This document shows positions 28,181 through 36,333 of a DNA stretch of 64,000 nt, piece after piece. This stretch comes from an uncultured Porphyromonas sp. GTDB lineage: Bacteria; Bacteroidota; Bacteroidia; Bacteroidales; Porphyromonadaceae. A model generated the notes under the pieces. The model did no database searches. It was not told the DNA's origin and saw only the letters and a program-made list of their open reading frames with translations. The DNA lies in NCBI GenBank assembly GCA_934364985.1, contig CAKRMU010000001.1:62001-126000 (forward strand), given 5' to 3'. Position 1 is the stretch's first letter, and each line of letters opens with the position of its first letter. A program made the translations under genes and the position numbers.

Positions 28181-29366
28181 CTTGTTTCATTGCTTTCATA
28201 ATCGTTATCGGGTTATGGTCATCAATAGCCATACGTATTTCAGTATCTATTAAGCCACCTACTCCATCTATGGCTTCTCTAAATGCGTTTTGGCTCTCAA
28301 AGGATACCGAATTGAAAACCAAAACACCATAGGATGTAAGTCTACTCCACACCCTCTCAACAATCTCTTTAAGGTGTCCACCATGCCCCCCAATAAACGC
28401 ACAATCCGGATGTTGTAATCCGTCTATATCAGACTCTCTAAAGTCACCACCAACAAACGCTATACCAGGAGTGCCAAATCGCTGACTATTAATATTAAGA
28501 AGCTTTTCACCCTCTTCCCGCACCTCAAAAGCTGTAATCTGGAGATGGGGGAAATGTAACTTAGCCTCAACCGAAATAGACCCTGTGCAACTTCCGATAT
28601 CCCAAAAATTATGCTTTTGATAGAGATCAAGCAAAGATAATGTCGTCAGGCGGATGGGCATTTTAGTAAGCATATTTACTCTGCCATCTAAAAGAGCCAA
28701 AGCATTGTCGGGGATTCCGAATGGCTTAGCACGCTCTTTGAATTTTACGAGAATCATATTATATGGGTATTCAAATTGCCCATTGATGACCTCATGGAGT
28801 GATAACTTGCTCACTTTTTCTTGCTGGTCATTCCCCAGACATTCCCCAATATAGGCGATGTAGTTATCGTACCCATAATAGAGTAATCTGTGAGCAACCG
28901 TTACGGGAGTGTGCTCCTTTTTATCAAGTAATACCCCTATCATTTGCTCCCCATTAATCACCGCTTCATCCAGTTTAAGCCATGGGCGACCCGTGAGGGT
29001 TACCTCGTGAAGGTCTTGATAGGGCAATATGGCTTTATGCGCTAATGACTGAAGAGAATTAAAGGCTGGATAAACGGTTACCTCAGCTTCGGGGATATGC
29101 TTTATTATTGTCTCTGCTATTCCATTATAAAGAGGATCACAAGAAGCAATGACAACGAGGTTTTCAAACGTTCGATATTGCTCTATTAGTTGTGACATAG
29201 GTGGGATAATATCTATCCACAGATGTTGCTTTGGTAAGAAAGGCTTAACGATCTCATGGTGCCTTTTTCCTCCAGAGAAATTTACTGAATGCAGTAGTAC
29301 CTCAACGACTTCAGGGGATAAATAAGGTTCCTTACAATCATCTATGCCTATAATAGATATCCTCAT
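28173..29366 (-). CDS. cbiET: CbiE-CbiT fusion (CobL-like): precorrin-6Y C5,15-methyltransferase and decarboxylase
   Basis: 397 residues. The N-terminal half is CbiE (ISIIGIDDC at the start, SPEVVEVLLHSVNFSGGKRHHE, then ASCDPLYNGIA in place of the usual SGDPLFYG). The C-terminal half from about residue 225 is CbiT, with a SAM motif FWDIGSCTGSISVEA where most relatives have DIGCGTG. Both halves therefore carry small deviations in their glycine loops, but the arrangement is complete. It methylates C5 and C15 and decarboxylates the C12 acetate. It overlaps cbiGF and is 2 bp from cbiHC. Confidence 0.92.
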   Translation of the reverse strand: MRISIIGIDDCKEPYLSPEVVEVLLHSVNFSGGKRHHEIVKPFLPKQHLWIDIIPPMSQLIEQYRTFENLVVIASCDPLYNGIAETIIKHIPEAEVTVYPAFNSLQSLAHKAILPYQDLHEVTLTGRPWLKLDEAVINGEQMIGVLLDKKEHTPVTVAHRLLYYGYDNYIAYIGECLGNDQQEKVSKLSLHEVINGQFEYPYNMILVKFKERAKPFGIPDNALALLDGRVNMLTKMPIRLTTLSLLDLYQKHNFWDIGSCTGSISVEAKLHFPHLQITAFEVREEGEKLLNINSQRFGTPGIAFVGGDFRESDIDGLQHPDCAFIGGHGGHLKEIVERVWSRLTSYGVLVFNSVSFESQNAFREAIDGVGGLIDTEIRMAIDDHNPITIMKAMKQDE

Positions 29367-29368
29367 TG

Positions 29369-30781
29369 CTATACGTCTCTTCCGGGTCTTAAAGCAGCTG
29401 CATCGTCAAATGATAGCACAGCATTACACAATGTAGCTGCAATATTGCTTCCCCCTTTATTTCCTTCAATAATAATCTTGGGAATGTCTCTAAATGGCTT
29501 AATGGCATGCTTTGATTCGCATACGTGTACAAAGCCTACCGGAGCCGCGATGACACCAATGGGGTTCGCCTCTCCTTTCCTAATAAGATCTGCCAATTCA
29601 AGCAATGCGGTAGGAGCATTGCCAAAAGCATAAAGGGCATCGGGATGATCTTGTACTGCCAGTCTAATGCCAGCTTGAGTGCGTGTAATCCCTAAACGCT
29701 CTGCCATCTCTTTTGTTCTTGGATCTGGCAAATAGCATTTTACATCAATACCCATCCTTTTAGTGGCAGCCTTACGGATCCCAGAAGTCACCATCGTAAC
29801 ATCTGTAATGATGTTTTTTACTTTACCCGATGCCAAAGCTTGATGAAGTAATTCTACAGCATTTGACGTAGAAAATAGGATATCCTCCATCTCAAAATCA
29901 GCAGTCGTATGGATGGCATGTAGCAAAGCCCATTTATGCCCCAAAGGATAATCATTGTGCTTTAATAAGCCCTCAATCGTCTGAAAGCTCTTTATCATTA
30001 TCTGCTGACCAAGCTTTTCACCATTTTCTTTTTGAGGTCTGTAGTACCCACGAGGAGTAATAAAATGATTGTTATCTATGAAACTCTGACTATTTCCTAT
30101 AATGACAATCGTAAACATATCAATGGGTTCACAGTCAAAAGCAGCTAATGTAGTGATGTGGACTTCCTGCTCCTCTCGCCCAGCTTGTCGCACAATACCG
30201 ACAGGCGTTTTAGGGTCTCTCACTTTTAAGAATAGCTCCTTCAGACGCTCAAGTTGCCAGTAACGATGTATACTTTTGGGGTTGTATATGGCGGTGACGA
30301 AATCTGCTTCTGCCGCAGCTATGATACGCTTTTCAATAGTAGCCCAAGGGGTCATTAAGTCTGATAGCGATACCACACAAAAGTCGTGACCCACGGGGGC
30401 TCCTAATAGTGCAGACGCTTCCTGAAAAGCGGAGATCCCAGGGAGAGCCTCGATCTCTATGTCACTACCCCGTCTCATTGCCATCTCATATATCAGTGGA
30501 GCCATCCCATATATCCCTGAGTCACCAGAGCTAATAACACAAACAGTCTTCCCTGCTTCTGCCAATTCGAATGCCCTTTCAGCCCTTTTTTCTTCCTGCT
30601 TCATGCCGTTGTCGATACATTCAGCATGTTCCTTAATGTAAGGTATTACAAACTGAAAGTAGTACTTGTAGCCCACAATAGCATCTGCAAGCCCTAAGAC
30701 GCACCTAGCCCCAATGCTCAAACTTTGCTCGCTACCAGTGCCTATTCCCACGACATATATCTTTCCTTTATTACTTGTCAT
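29369..30781 (-). CDS. cbiHC: CbiH-CbiC fusion: precorrin-3B C17-methyltransferase and precorrin-8X methylmutase
   Basis: 470 residues. Residues 1-245 are CbiH, the ring-contracting C17-methyltransferase (VVGIGTGSEQSLSIGAR, SSGDSGIYGMA, ALPGISAFQEASALLG). Residues 260-470 are CbiC, the methylmutase that moves the C11 methyl group. The catalytic histidine is in HAIHTTADFE, followed by TDVTMVTSGI and APVGFVH. The CbiC signature TRSxAGI appears as TRTQAGI. It is the first gene after a 250-bp gap in the minus-strand block and may be co-transcribed from the riboswitch promoter. Confidence 0.93.
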   Translation of the reverse strand: MTSNKGKIYVVGIGTGSEQSLSIGARCVLGLADAIVGYKYYFQFVIPYIKEHAECIDNGMKQEEKRAERAFELAEAGKTVCVISSGDSGIYGMAPLIYEMAMRRGSDIEIEALPGISAFQEASALLGAPVGHDFCVVSLSDLMTPWATIEKRIIAAAEADFVTAIYNPKSIHRYWQLERLKELFLKVRDPKTPVGIVRQAGREEQEVHITTLAAFDCEPIDMFTIVIIGNSQSFIDNNHFITPRGYYRPQKENGEKLGQQIMIKSFQTIEGLLKHNDYPLGHKWALLHAIHTTADFEMEDILFSTSNAVELLHQALASGKVKNIITDVTMVTSGIRKAATKRMGIDVKCYLPDPRTKEMAERLGITRTQAGIRLAVQDHPDALYAFGNAPTALLELADLIRKGEANPIGVIAAPVGFVHVCESKHAIKPFRDIPKIIIEGNKGGSNIAATLCNAVLSFDDAAALRPGRDV

Positions 30782-30835
30782 CCTTTTTGATTTCCCGAAT
30801 AATTAGGCGTATTGATTAACCTTAAATTGAAGTAT

Positions 30836-30922
30836 GTGAATACCCGTACTTCATCTCAAAGGATATACGGAATTCGTTTGATCAAATTCCAAGTATTCGT
30901 TGAGACTAATATCGGGTATCCA
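30836..30922. repeat. 23-bp palindromic repeat array, copy at 30.9 kb
   Basis: Units begin at 30838, 30861, 30884 and 30907, exactly 23 bp apart. The outer units are inverted partners (GAATACCCGTA at the left, ATATCGGGTATCC at the right), so the whole element is roughly palindromic. It lies in the gap between the lipoprotein gene and cbiHC. Confidence 0.8.
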
Positions 30923-30985
30923 CTCTTGCATATTCATACAATCTAAATATCAATAGACTACAATAAGGTAAAAAGACATCACAAC

Positions 30986-31011
30986 ACGAGAGTGTATGCA
31001 TCACACCTCGT
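30986..31011 (-). terminator. Possible hairpin between the lipoprotein gene and cbiHC
   Basis: ACGAG-a-GTGT pairs with ACAC-CTCGT around a 7-base loop, 22 bp past the lipoprotein stop codon. A T5 run follows on the minus strand about 10 bases later. It could attenuate rather than fully end the riboswitch transcript. Confidence 0.35.
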
Positions 31012-31032
31012 ATATTGCGTAGTATACATTCG

Positions 31033-32313
31033 CTATCTCTTATTTCCAGTTACAACTATCTTATCTGCATAATGTCCAGCCTTCAGTTTAGCACCTTCTG
31101 AAACCTTTCCATCCTTGTAGTCGTACTTGTAGAACTGAGTATGCTCCTTAAGACTTGCCCCTAAGATGGCATAATCCTTACCTGCCACTATTAGCTCAGT
31201 GTAGTTGCCACCGGTGCTGAATGGTATATCCTTTATGTGCATCTGTTTCCTAGAGTCGAGGTCAATAACTGTCCAAAAGAATACAAATTCTTCCTTCCAA
31301 TTATTAGTGCCAGTTGCATAAAGAGGGTTTTGATATTGGGCAATCGCTTTATTGGCAGTCAGATGGTATAGCGAAACAATCTTACTTTTCTCTAAAGCAT
31401 CAATGCGATAGTCCTTATCAAAGTCTGTCGCATTAGCTTTAACTCTAAGGATACTACTATATTGTTGCGTTGACGATTTGCTCCCAGGAAGCAAGCTACT
31501 ACATGCGAGATAGTAGTCACCTGAGGGTGTAAAAAATCCTTTTTTGTTTCGGATTTCTCCAAAAGATGTAGAAGCTGGCTGCTGTAGCCTTTTCTCCTCA
31601 ACGTTAGCTACAGTCTTCATTGTTTTGGCATCAATTGTAGCGAAATAGAAACCTTCGCGCTCAACTGGTGTCATACTGCTCTTTTTGTCAGGGTTATATG
31701 CGTAGAAGAATAGGAGCTTATCATCACCCTTTCGATACGCTAAAACTCCATTGGAAGTAAACTGTTCGCCCGCATTTGGTGCTGGTAAATCCAAAACGCC
31801 TTCTGCGACTGGCTTCATCTGAATGACATCGATTTTAACCCAGTTCATCACCTGTTTCTTTCCTGCAGAACCAATCAATAAAAGTGTCCGATTATCCAAC
31901 CAAGCGTAAGCAAACCTACGATCTAAGATTTTTTCGATAGGGAAAATCTTTATCGTATTAACACTTTTATTGGTTATCTGATACTTGCCAAAGTTGCCGT
32001 CTCTACTAATACTATAGTAAAAACCATCTCTATAAACGACAAATGGTGTCATACCAGAAGCCAGCGTCTCTACCCCAGTACCCACAATATCGTACTCTCC
32101 CTTAAGTAAGTCTTTGATACTTATAACGACGTGAGCATCTTGCTTTTGGGTAGACGATGTACCCTCCCCCGTGGCAATCCATATATCATAGCTATTAGCA
32201 GTGTTGTCTGGATTTGGATTAGGATTTAGATTAGGATCAGCTTTGCCATTGCACGCAACAGCAAGTACCATTAATAGGCACAAAAACAACGAAGAGTATT
32301 TGATGTACTTCAT
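31033..32313 (-). CDS. DUF4374-like surface lipoprotein, partner of the TonB receptor
   Basis: I start at the internal ATG 32313, which gives a lipoprotein signal MKYIKYSSLFLCLLMVLAVAC with Cys21. A longer frame to 32409 only adds sequence overlapping the receptor gene. A PNPNPNPDN-type linker then precedes about 380 residues of repeated beta-rich segments that look like a propeller (blades with YKY, FFWTVIDLDS, YYLACSSLL). It resembles the DUF4374 lipoproteins that sit beside TonB receptors in Bacteroidota. It is 13 bp after the riboswitch-controlled receptor gene. The inferred role is a surface corrinoid-binding lid or scavenger; ligand binding is not shown by sequence. Confidence 0.72.
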   Translation of the reverse strand: MKYIKYSSLFLCLLMVLAVACNGKADPNLNPNPNPDNTANSYDIWIATGEGTSSTQKQDAHVVISIKDLLKGEYDIVGTGVETLASGMTPFVVYRDGFYYSISRDGNFGKYQITNKSVNTIKIFPIEKILDRRFAYAWLDNRTLLLIGSAGKKQVMNWVKIDVIQMKPVAEGVLDLPAPNAGEQFTSNGVLAYRKGDDKLLFFYAYNPDKKSSMTPVEREGFYFATIDAKTMKTVANVEEKRLQQPASTSFGEIRNKKGFFTPSGDYYLACSSLLPGSKSSTQQYSSILRVKANATDFDKDYRIDALEKSKIVSLYHLTANKAIAQYQNPLYATGTNNWKEEFVFFWTVIDLDSRKQMHIKDIPFSTGGNYTELIVAGKDYAILGASLKEHTQFYKYDYKDGKVSEGAKLKAGHYADKIVVTGNKR

Positions 32314-32326
32314 ATTAAGTTTATCT

Positions 32327-34684
32327 TTAATTAAAAAATGCTTTAAGCTTACAGAATATGGCTCTACCAGGCTTCTGTAGCTTATAATTGTCATAATTGG
32401 TCGTGTCAAATAGGTTATCGCATCTTAGGGATAAGGCATATTTATCGTGGTCAAATGCCCACGTAATACCAGCGTTGACACATGTTTGAGTAGGCACAAT
32501 TGCCTTTGAGTCACGAACACCATAAGCTTCCCAAGAGAGGTAGAACCATTTGACGTAGCTTGCAGATAAATCTATCCTAAGCCAGCTATCTGGAAGTGAA
32601 AAAGGATTATATACCATATAGCTCGAAAGGATATTGGCATAATAATAGGGCTTATTAGGTATCCTATAGTTATAAGTATTATCGAGCATACCATTAGGTC
32701 TCACTTTCTTTCGGTTTCGTTCGTCATTATAGGTTGTGTTGAATACCAATTCAAATATATCCTTATACCTATATTTAAATTCAAGTTCTGCACCCATAAC
32801 GCGAGCTGCACCCACATTTTGATACGTGCTTTCTACGTCACCTGTCACTACACGATAAATGTAATCTGTAACATCCCGATAGAAAAAGGTCGTCTCGTAA
32901 TTTAGGGAATGGGCATTCGTTAGGTGCCAGTTTCCATAAACGCCGATATTGAGATTATGCGAACGCTCAGGTCGTAATGTAAAATTGGGGTATATGCTTG
33001 CTCCATTTCCCAGATATTCCCTTGCAGTCGGAAGCCTAACCGCACGTTCGTAGGATGTTTTTACGGACAAAGCCGGATATAACGTAGCTCGCACAGCAGC
33101 TCCACCTCCGATATAGTTCTTAAGCAATTTAAGGTCTACTTTATCCGAACCGGTTATCCAATACATGTCTTGTTGCTCAATTTTACTTCTTAGTAGATAG
33201 TCTTTAAAGAATATCGTAGAGCTGATACGCTCTTCCCATAGGTGCTGATTGTAGGATAGTCCAAATATATGACTGGCTAAGAAATCATTGGTAGGGATAA
33301 ACGTTTGATCATAATCGTCCGTACGCTTATTTTGCGTAGACACTCCCATATAATTGAAGCTAATGTAACTCTTAATTGGCAGCTGATAGGCAATATTTAC
33401 CCGACCTAAAGATGAAGGTCTTTGGGTATGTCGGAGCATTTTGTTTCGTCTCATTATCTCGCTATAATGAGTCTCTACATACGAACCATCCCAAGAATAC
33501 TTACGGAAAGTTGTATCATTATAAAGGGTGTGATCCCAAGTATAAGAATAGAATGCCTTCACACTTAGCCCTTCAGTTAATAGATCTTGCTTAGAGTAAT
33601 TTACCGAAAGTCGGGTAGCGTCCTTTGTCCTATTTGCAGCACCTATAACAAGATCTTGACTAAAGCCTGTCTGAATCTCGCTAAAGCTATTAGTCAAATG
33701 CACACCAATTAATGCCTCATCGGCCCAAGATACGCCAGTAAATCCAGCACTGACATTTCCCTGAAAAAGCTTATAAGCATCGTGAAAACGAGGCAAGTCT
33801 CGCTCCTCGTAATCAAATTTTTCACTATTCCACACCTTTACACCTTTCATCAAATAATTATTGAGCGTAGAGGTATATTCAATATTACTTCTGAGCGTAG
33901 CACATGACTTTTTATTCCGTAATTGTCCTTGTATATTTCCCTTAAAGGTATGAAAGGACCCTCCCTCTGCCACTACTTCCAAGTAGTTATCAGTTCTTTG
34001 TCGTGTCACGATATTAATGACTCCACCTAATGCATCAAGTCCAAACTCTGGTGGTACTACACCTTTATAAATTTCTACACGATCCACCAAGTTAAGGGGA
34101 ATATTCGCAATGCTACTATTAGCACCAAAAGAGGAAATCGGGATACCATCAATAAAGTACTTAACAGCATTTCCACTTAAACCATTCAACGAAAGGTCAA
34201 AATTAGCTCCTATACCGCCGTCTTCTCGTAGTATAATACCACTCGAATGCGAAACGATTTGATTAAGATTACTCAATGAATTAGCATATTGTCGGATATC
34301 AATCCCTTTTGCAAGATATGCGCTTTGTTGCATCTTCTGACTGGCATTTGGGGCTATCACTTCTACTGCATTTAAGAGATGATAATCTTCCTTCATCACA
34401 AAAGTGTCAAACCTATTGATACTTGGATCAATTTCCTTGGTAAGGGTTTTATACCCGAGGAGCGAGATACTGAGCTTTTGCCTACTCGCTGGTATGCTCA
34501 ACTCAAATAACCCCTTTAAATTAGTCGAAGCAAGATTTCCTTCACCCTCAATACTAATAATAGCATAGGTCAAAGGTTGATTATTAGCGTCTACAACCTT
34601 GCCCTTATATCGTACCTTGTCTTGAGCAATAAGGAAGGAAGGAGTGAGTAGAATAAAAAGTATTATAGTGAATATTCTTTTCAT
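32327..34684 (-). CDS. TonB-dependent outer-membrane receptor, probably for cobalamin (BtuB-like)
   Basis: 785 residues. Signal peptide 1-20 (cleavage after LIAQ), a carboxypeptidase-regulatory-like domain (about 25-100: YKGKVVDANNQPLTYAIISI), a plug domain (about 115-235: YFIDGIPISSFG, VDRVEIYKG, LGGVINIVT), and a 22-strand-type barrel ending in a phenylalanine-rich strand. The upstream cobalamin riboswitch makes corrinoid the most likely ligand. The partner lipoprotein follows 13 bp later. The receptor and lipoprotein pair precedes an inner-membrane ABC importer further along the same strand, so a full uptake route across both membranes is encoded. Confidence 0.92.
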   Translation of the reverse strand: MKRIFTIILFILLTPSFLIAQDKVRYKGKVVDANNQPLTYAIISIEGEGNLASTNLKGLFELSIPASRQKLSISLLGYKTLTKEIDPSINRFDTFVMKEDYHLLNAVEVIAPNASQKMQQSAYLAKGIDIRQYANSLSNLNQIVSHSSGIILREDGGIGANFDLSLNGLSGNAVKYFIDGIPISSFGANSSIANIPLNLVDRVEIYKGVVPPEFGLDALGGVINIVTRQRTDNYLEVVAEGGSFHTFKGNIQGQLRNKKSCATLRSNIEYTSTLNNYLMKGVKVWNSEKFDYEERDLPRFHDAYKLFQGNVSAGFTGVSWADEALIGVHLTNSFSEIQTGFSQDLVIGAANRTKDATRLSVNYSKQDLLTEGLSVKAFYSYTWDHTLYNDTTFRKYSWDGSYVETHYSEIMRRNKMLRHTQRPSSLGRVNIAYQLPIKSYISFNYMGVSTQNKRTDDYDQTFIPTNDFLASHIFGLSYNQHLWEERISSTIFFKDYLLRSKIEQQDMYWITGSDKVDLKLLKNYIGGGAAVRATLYPALSVKTSYERAVRLPTAREYLGNGASIYPNFTLRPERSHNLNIGVYGNWHLTNAHSLNYETTFFYRDVTDYIYRVVTGDVESTYQNVGAARVMGAELEFKYRYKDIFELVFNTTYNDERNRKKVRPNGMLDNTYNYRIPNKPYYYANILSSYMVYNPFSLPDSWLRIDLSASYVKWFYLSWEAYGVRDSKAIVPTQTCVNAGITWAFDHDKYALSLRCDNLFDTTNYDNYKLQKPGRAIFCKLKAFFN

Positions 34685-34904
34685 AACCGTTCGCTACCAT
34701 CCTTGCTCCATGACCATCTTCTGTTTGAAATTAACAAGAAATGTCACTACTGCCCAAGTCCGCCTTAAAATATTGGACGAATTTACAGCGAAAGCGAAAC
34801 GACAAATATGCTGAGCCCCAGTGTTTGACACCGGTATAAATTGAAACTGAAAAAAGCACATAGCTTAACACCACGCAACACAATATCTGTATACCCTGCC
34901 ACCG

Positions 34905-35112
34905 AGGTACTACAATACTAATTGACTAAGGCAGGTTTCCTGGCTCACCTTATCTCGGACGACCTTCCCATTGGTTACATCATCTAACCTACAGTGGTTA
35001 CACAAGAATATCCGAGACGATATAAGGTATACAGTAGCGGGCACTGCTCCAGCGTTTATCTGGATTCCCTTTTATACCCTTTAGGAAGACCCAAAAGAGT
35101 ATCACCTTAATC
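34905..35112 (-). ncRNA. Cobalamin riboswitch upstream of the TonB receptor
   Basis: On the minus strand the leader contains the B12 box AGCCAGGAAACCTGCC (34930-34945) preceded by the conserved core with AGTGCCCGCTACTG (about 35034-35047) and GGAAGGTCGTCCGAGA. This is the standard order of the AdoCbl element. Borders are approximate. Past it the leader has a T6 run (34850-34855) after a short hairpin, a possible expression platform, then runs 165 nt more to the ATG at 34684. Binding of cobalamin would be expected to lower expression of the receptor and perhaps of the genes beyond it. Confidence 0.93.
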
Positions 35113-35121
35113 TACTATTTG

Positions 35122-35129
35122 CAAAGATA
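35122..35129 (-). promoter_or_regulatory. -7 promoter box of the riboswitch transcript
   Basis: TATCTTTG on the minus strand, immediately upstream of the riboswitch core. Transcription would begin near 35115, so that the whole aptamer is included. Confidence 0.65.
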
Positions 35130-35259
35130 ACCTATTTTTAATGAATGATCAAATATATGACTCTATAGTGATCCATTTTTAGCAACAATTCCTACAAATA
35201 TAGTAACATTCGAATCAAAATATAATAGATTGATAATCAGTGAATAGAAATGGGGAAAG

Positions 35260-35344
35260 TGAATACCCATAATTCGCTGAAACGAATACCTGGTATTCAT
35301 CAAAGCTAATACTTGGAATATGCTTTGACTGATTATGGGTATCC
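35260..35344. repeat. 23-bp palindromic repeat array, copy at 35.3 kb
   Basis: Units begin at 35261, 35284, 35307 and 35330, exactly 23 bp apart. The second holds the perfect AATACCTGGTATT with flanking C and G. The outer units, GAATACCCATAAT and ATTATGGGTATCC, are inverted copies. It lies between divergent genes and between their two promoters. Confidence 0.85.
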
Positions 35345-35556
35345 GATCCATTTAGTGGCGACCTCCACAAAAATAGGTGTACTCATAATATTTTCATAAT
35401 ACTCGTAAAAAAAAAACACAAAACACAAAGTGCCAAATATAATATACGATCATTCAAACCATATTGACGGCGATCTCAAAGCATGCCAAACCCGTCTCAT
35501 AGCTTGTAAATATTTATAGAATAGGAAGGTTATATCTACTGATAATTGAAAAATGG

Positions 35557-35564
35557 TATCTTTG
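35557..35564 (+). promoter_or_regulatory. -7 promoter box for dapB
   Basis: TATCTTTG lies 38 bp before the ATG at 35603. It falls inside the longer possible reading frame, which argues that translation starts at 35603 and not further upstream. Confidence 0.6.
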
Positions 35565-35602
35565 CAGAGCAAGTGACTCTGAAGACTTTGAGAATAGTAA
35601 TT

Positions 35603-36325
35603 ATGGATATATGCTTAATCGGTTACGGCCGAATGGGACACGAAATTGAGCAAGTGGCTTTGTCAAGAGGTCATAATATTGTGGGTAGATTAGAGACAGG
35701 ATGGGAGCAATTACCCCATTGCAATGTGGCTATTGAATTCACGCAGCCCAACCAAGCCCTAAATAACATAACGCGAGTTCTTCAAGAAGGCATCCCCATT
35801 GTCTCAGGTACCACAGGGTGGCTAAAGGATTTTGATGAAGCAGTGACCGAAATGGATAGAAACCATGGTACCTTTTTCTATGCATCCAACTTTAGTGTCG
35901 GGGTATATCTATTTAGACAGATAAATCGATCTTTAGCCAAGTTGATGAATCGATTCCCTAGTTATGAACCAATTGTGGAGGAGGTGCATCATATTCATAA
36001 AGTTGATTATCCGAGTGGTACAGCCCTCACTTTAGCCAATGAGATGATTGAGCAGCTCGCAAGTAAGTGGGAAAGCAAAGCGTATCTTTTGCCTAAAGAG
36101 ATGCCGGAAAATAAGCAAGGAGAGCTCATTATTCGCTCTATTCGTAAGGATGAAGTGCCTGGGACACATACCATCAGATACGAAAGTGGCGAAGATATCA
36201 TCGAGATAAAGCACGAAGCTAAAGGTCGCAGAGGTTTGGCATTAGGTGCCGTACTTGCAGCAGAATTCATCCAAGGGAAAAAAGGTCTATATAGTATGAA
36301 AGACCTAATTAATGTAAGCGAATAG
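35603..36325 (+). CDS. dapB: 4-hydroxy-tetrahydrodipicolinate reductase
   Basis: NAD(P)H-dependent step of the lysine and diaminopimelate pathway. From the chosen ATG the protein is 240 residues and starts MDICLIGYGRMGHEI, the dinucleotide-binding loop. Other signatures are SGTTGWL, ASNFSVGV and the catalytic region EVHHIHKVDYPSGTALTLA. The order dapB-lepB-small gene-wbqC is common in Bacteroidota. The promoter box at 35557 supports this start. The window thus encodes lysine synthesis in one place and lysine fermentation in another. Confidence 0.95.
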   Translation: MDICLIGYGRMGHEIEQVALSRGHNIVGRLETGWEQLPHCNVAIEFTQPNQALNNITRVLQEGIPIVSGTTGWLKDFDEAVTEMDRNHGTFFYASNFSVGVYLFRQINRSLAKLMNRFPSYEPIVEEVHHIHKVDYPSGTALTLANEMIEQLASKWESKAYLLPKEMPENKQGELIIRSIRKDEVPGTHTIRYESGEDIIEIKHEAKGRRGLALGAVLAAEFIQGKKGLYSMKDLINVSE

Positions 36326-36333
36326 TTATCGTT

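Larger units (their letters stand above)
34685..35602. other. Divergent region between the receptor gene and dapB
   Basis: About 920 bp. From left to right: the receptor leader with the cobalamin riboswitch, its promoter box (35122-35129), a 23-bp repeat array (35261-35344), A/T-rich sequence, and the dapB promoter (35557-35564). No additional gene was found. Confidence 0.7.

Noticed and set aside
30782-31032. A separate promoter and riboswitch for cbiHC
   Set aside because: No TAnnTTTG box or B12 box was seen; the gap holds a 23-bp array and one modest hairpin.
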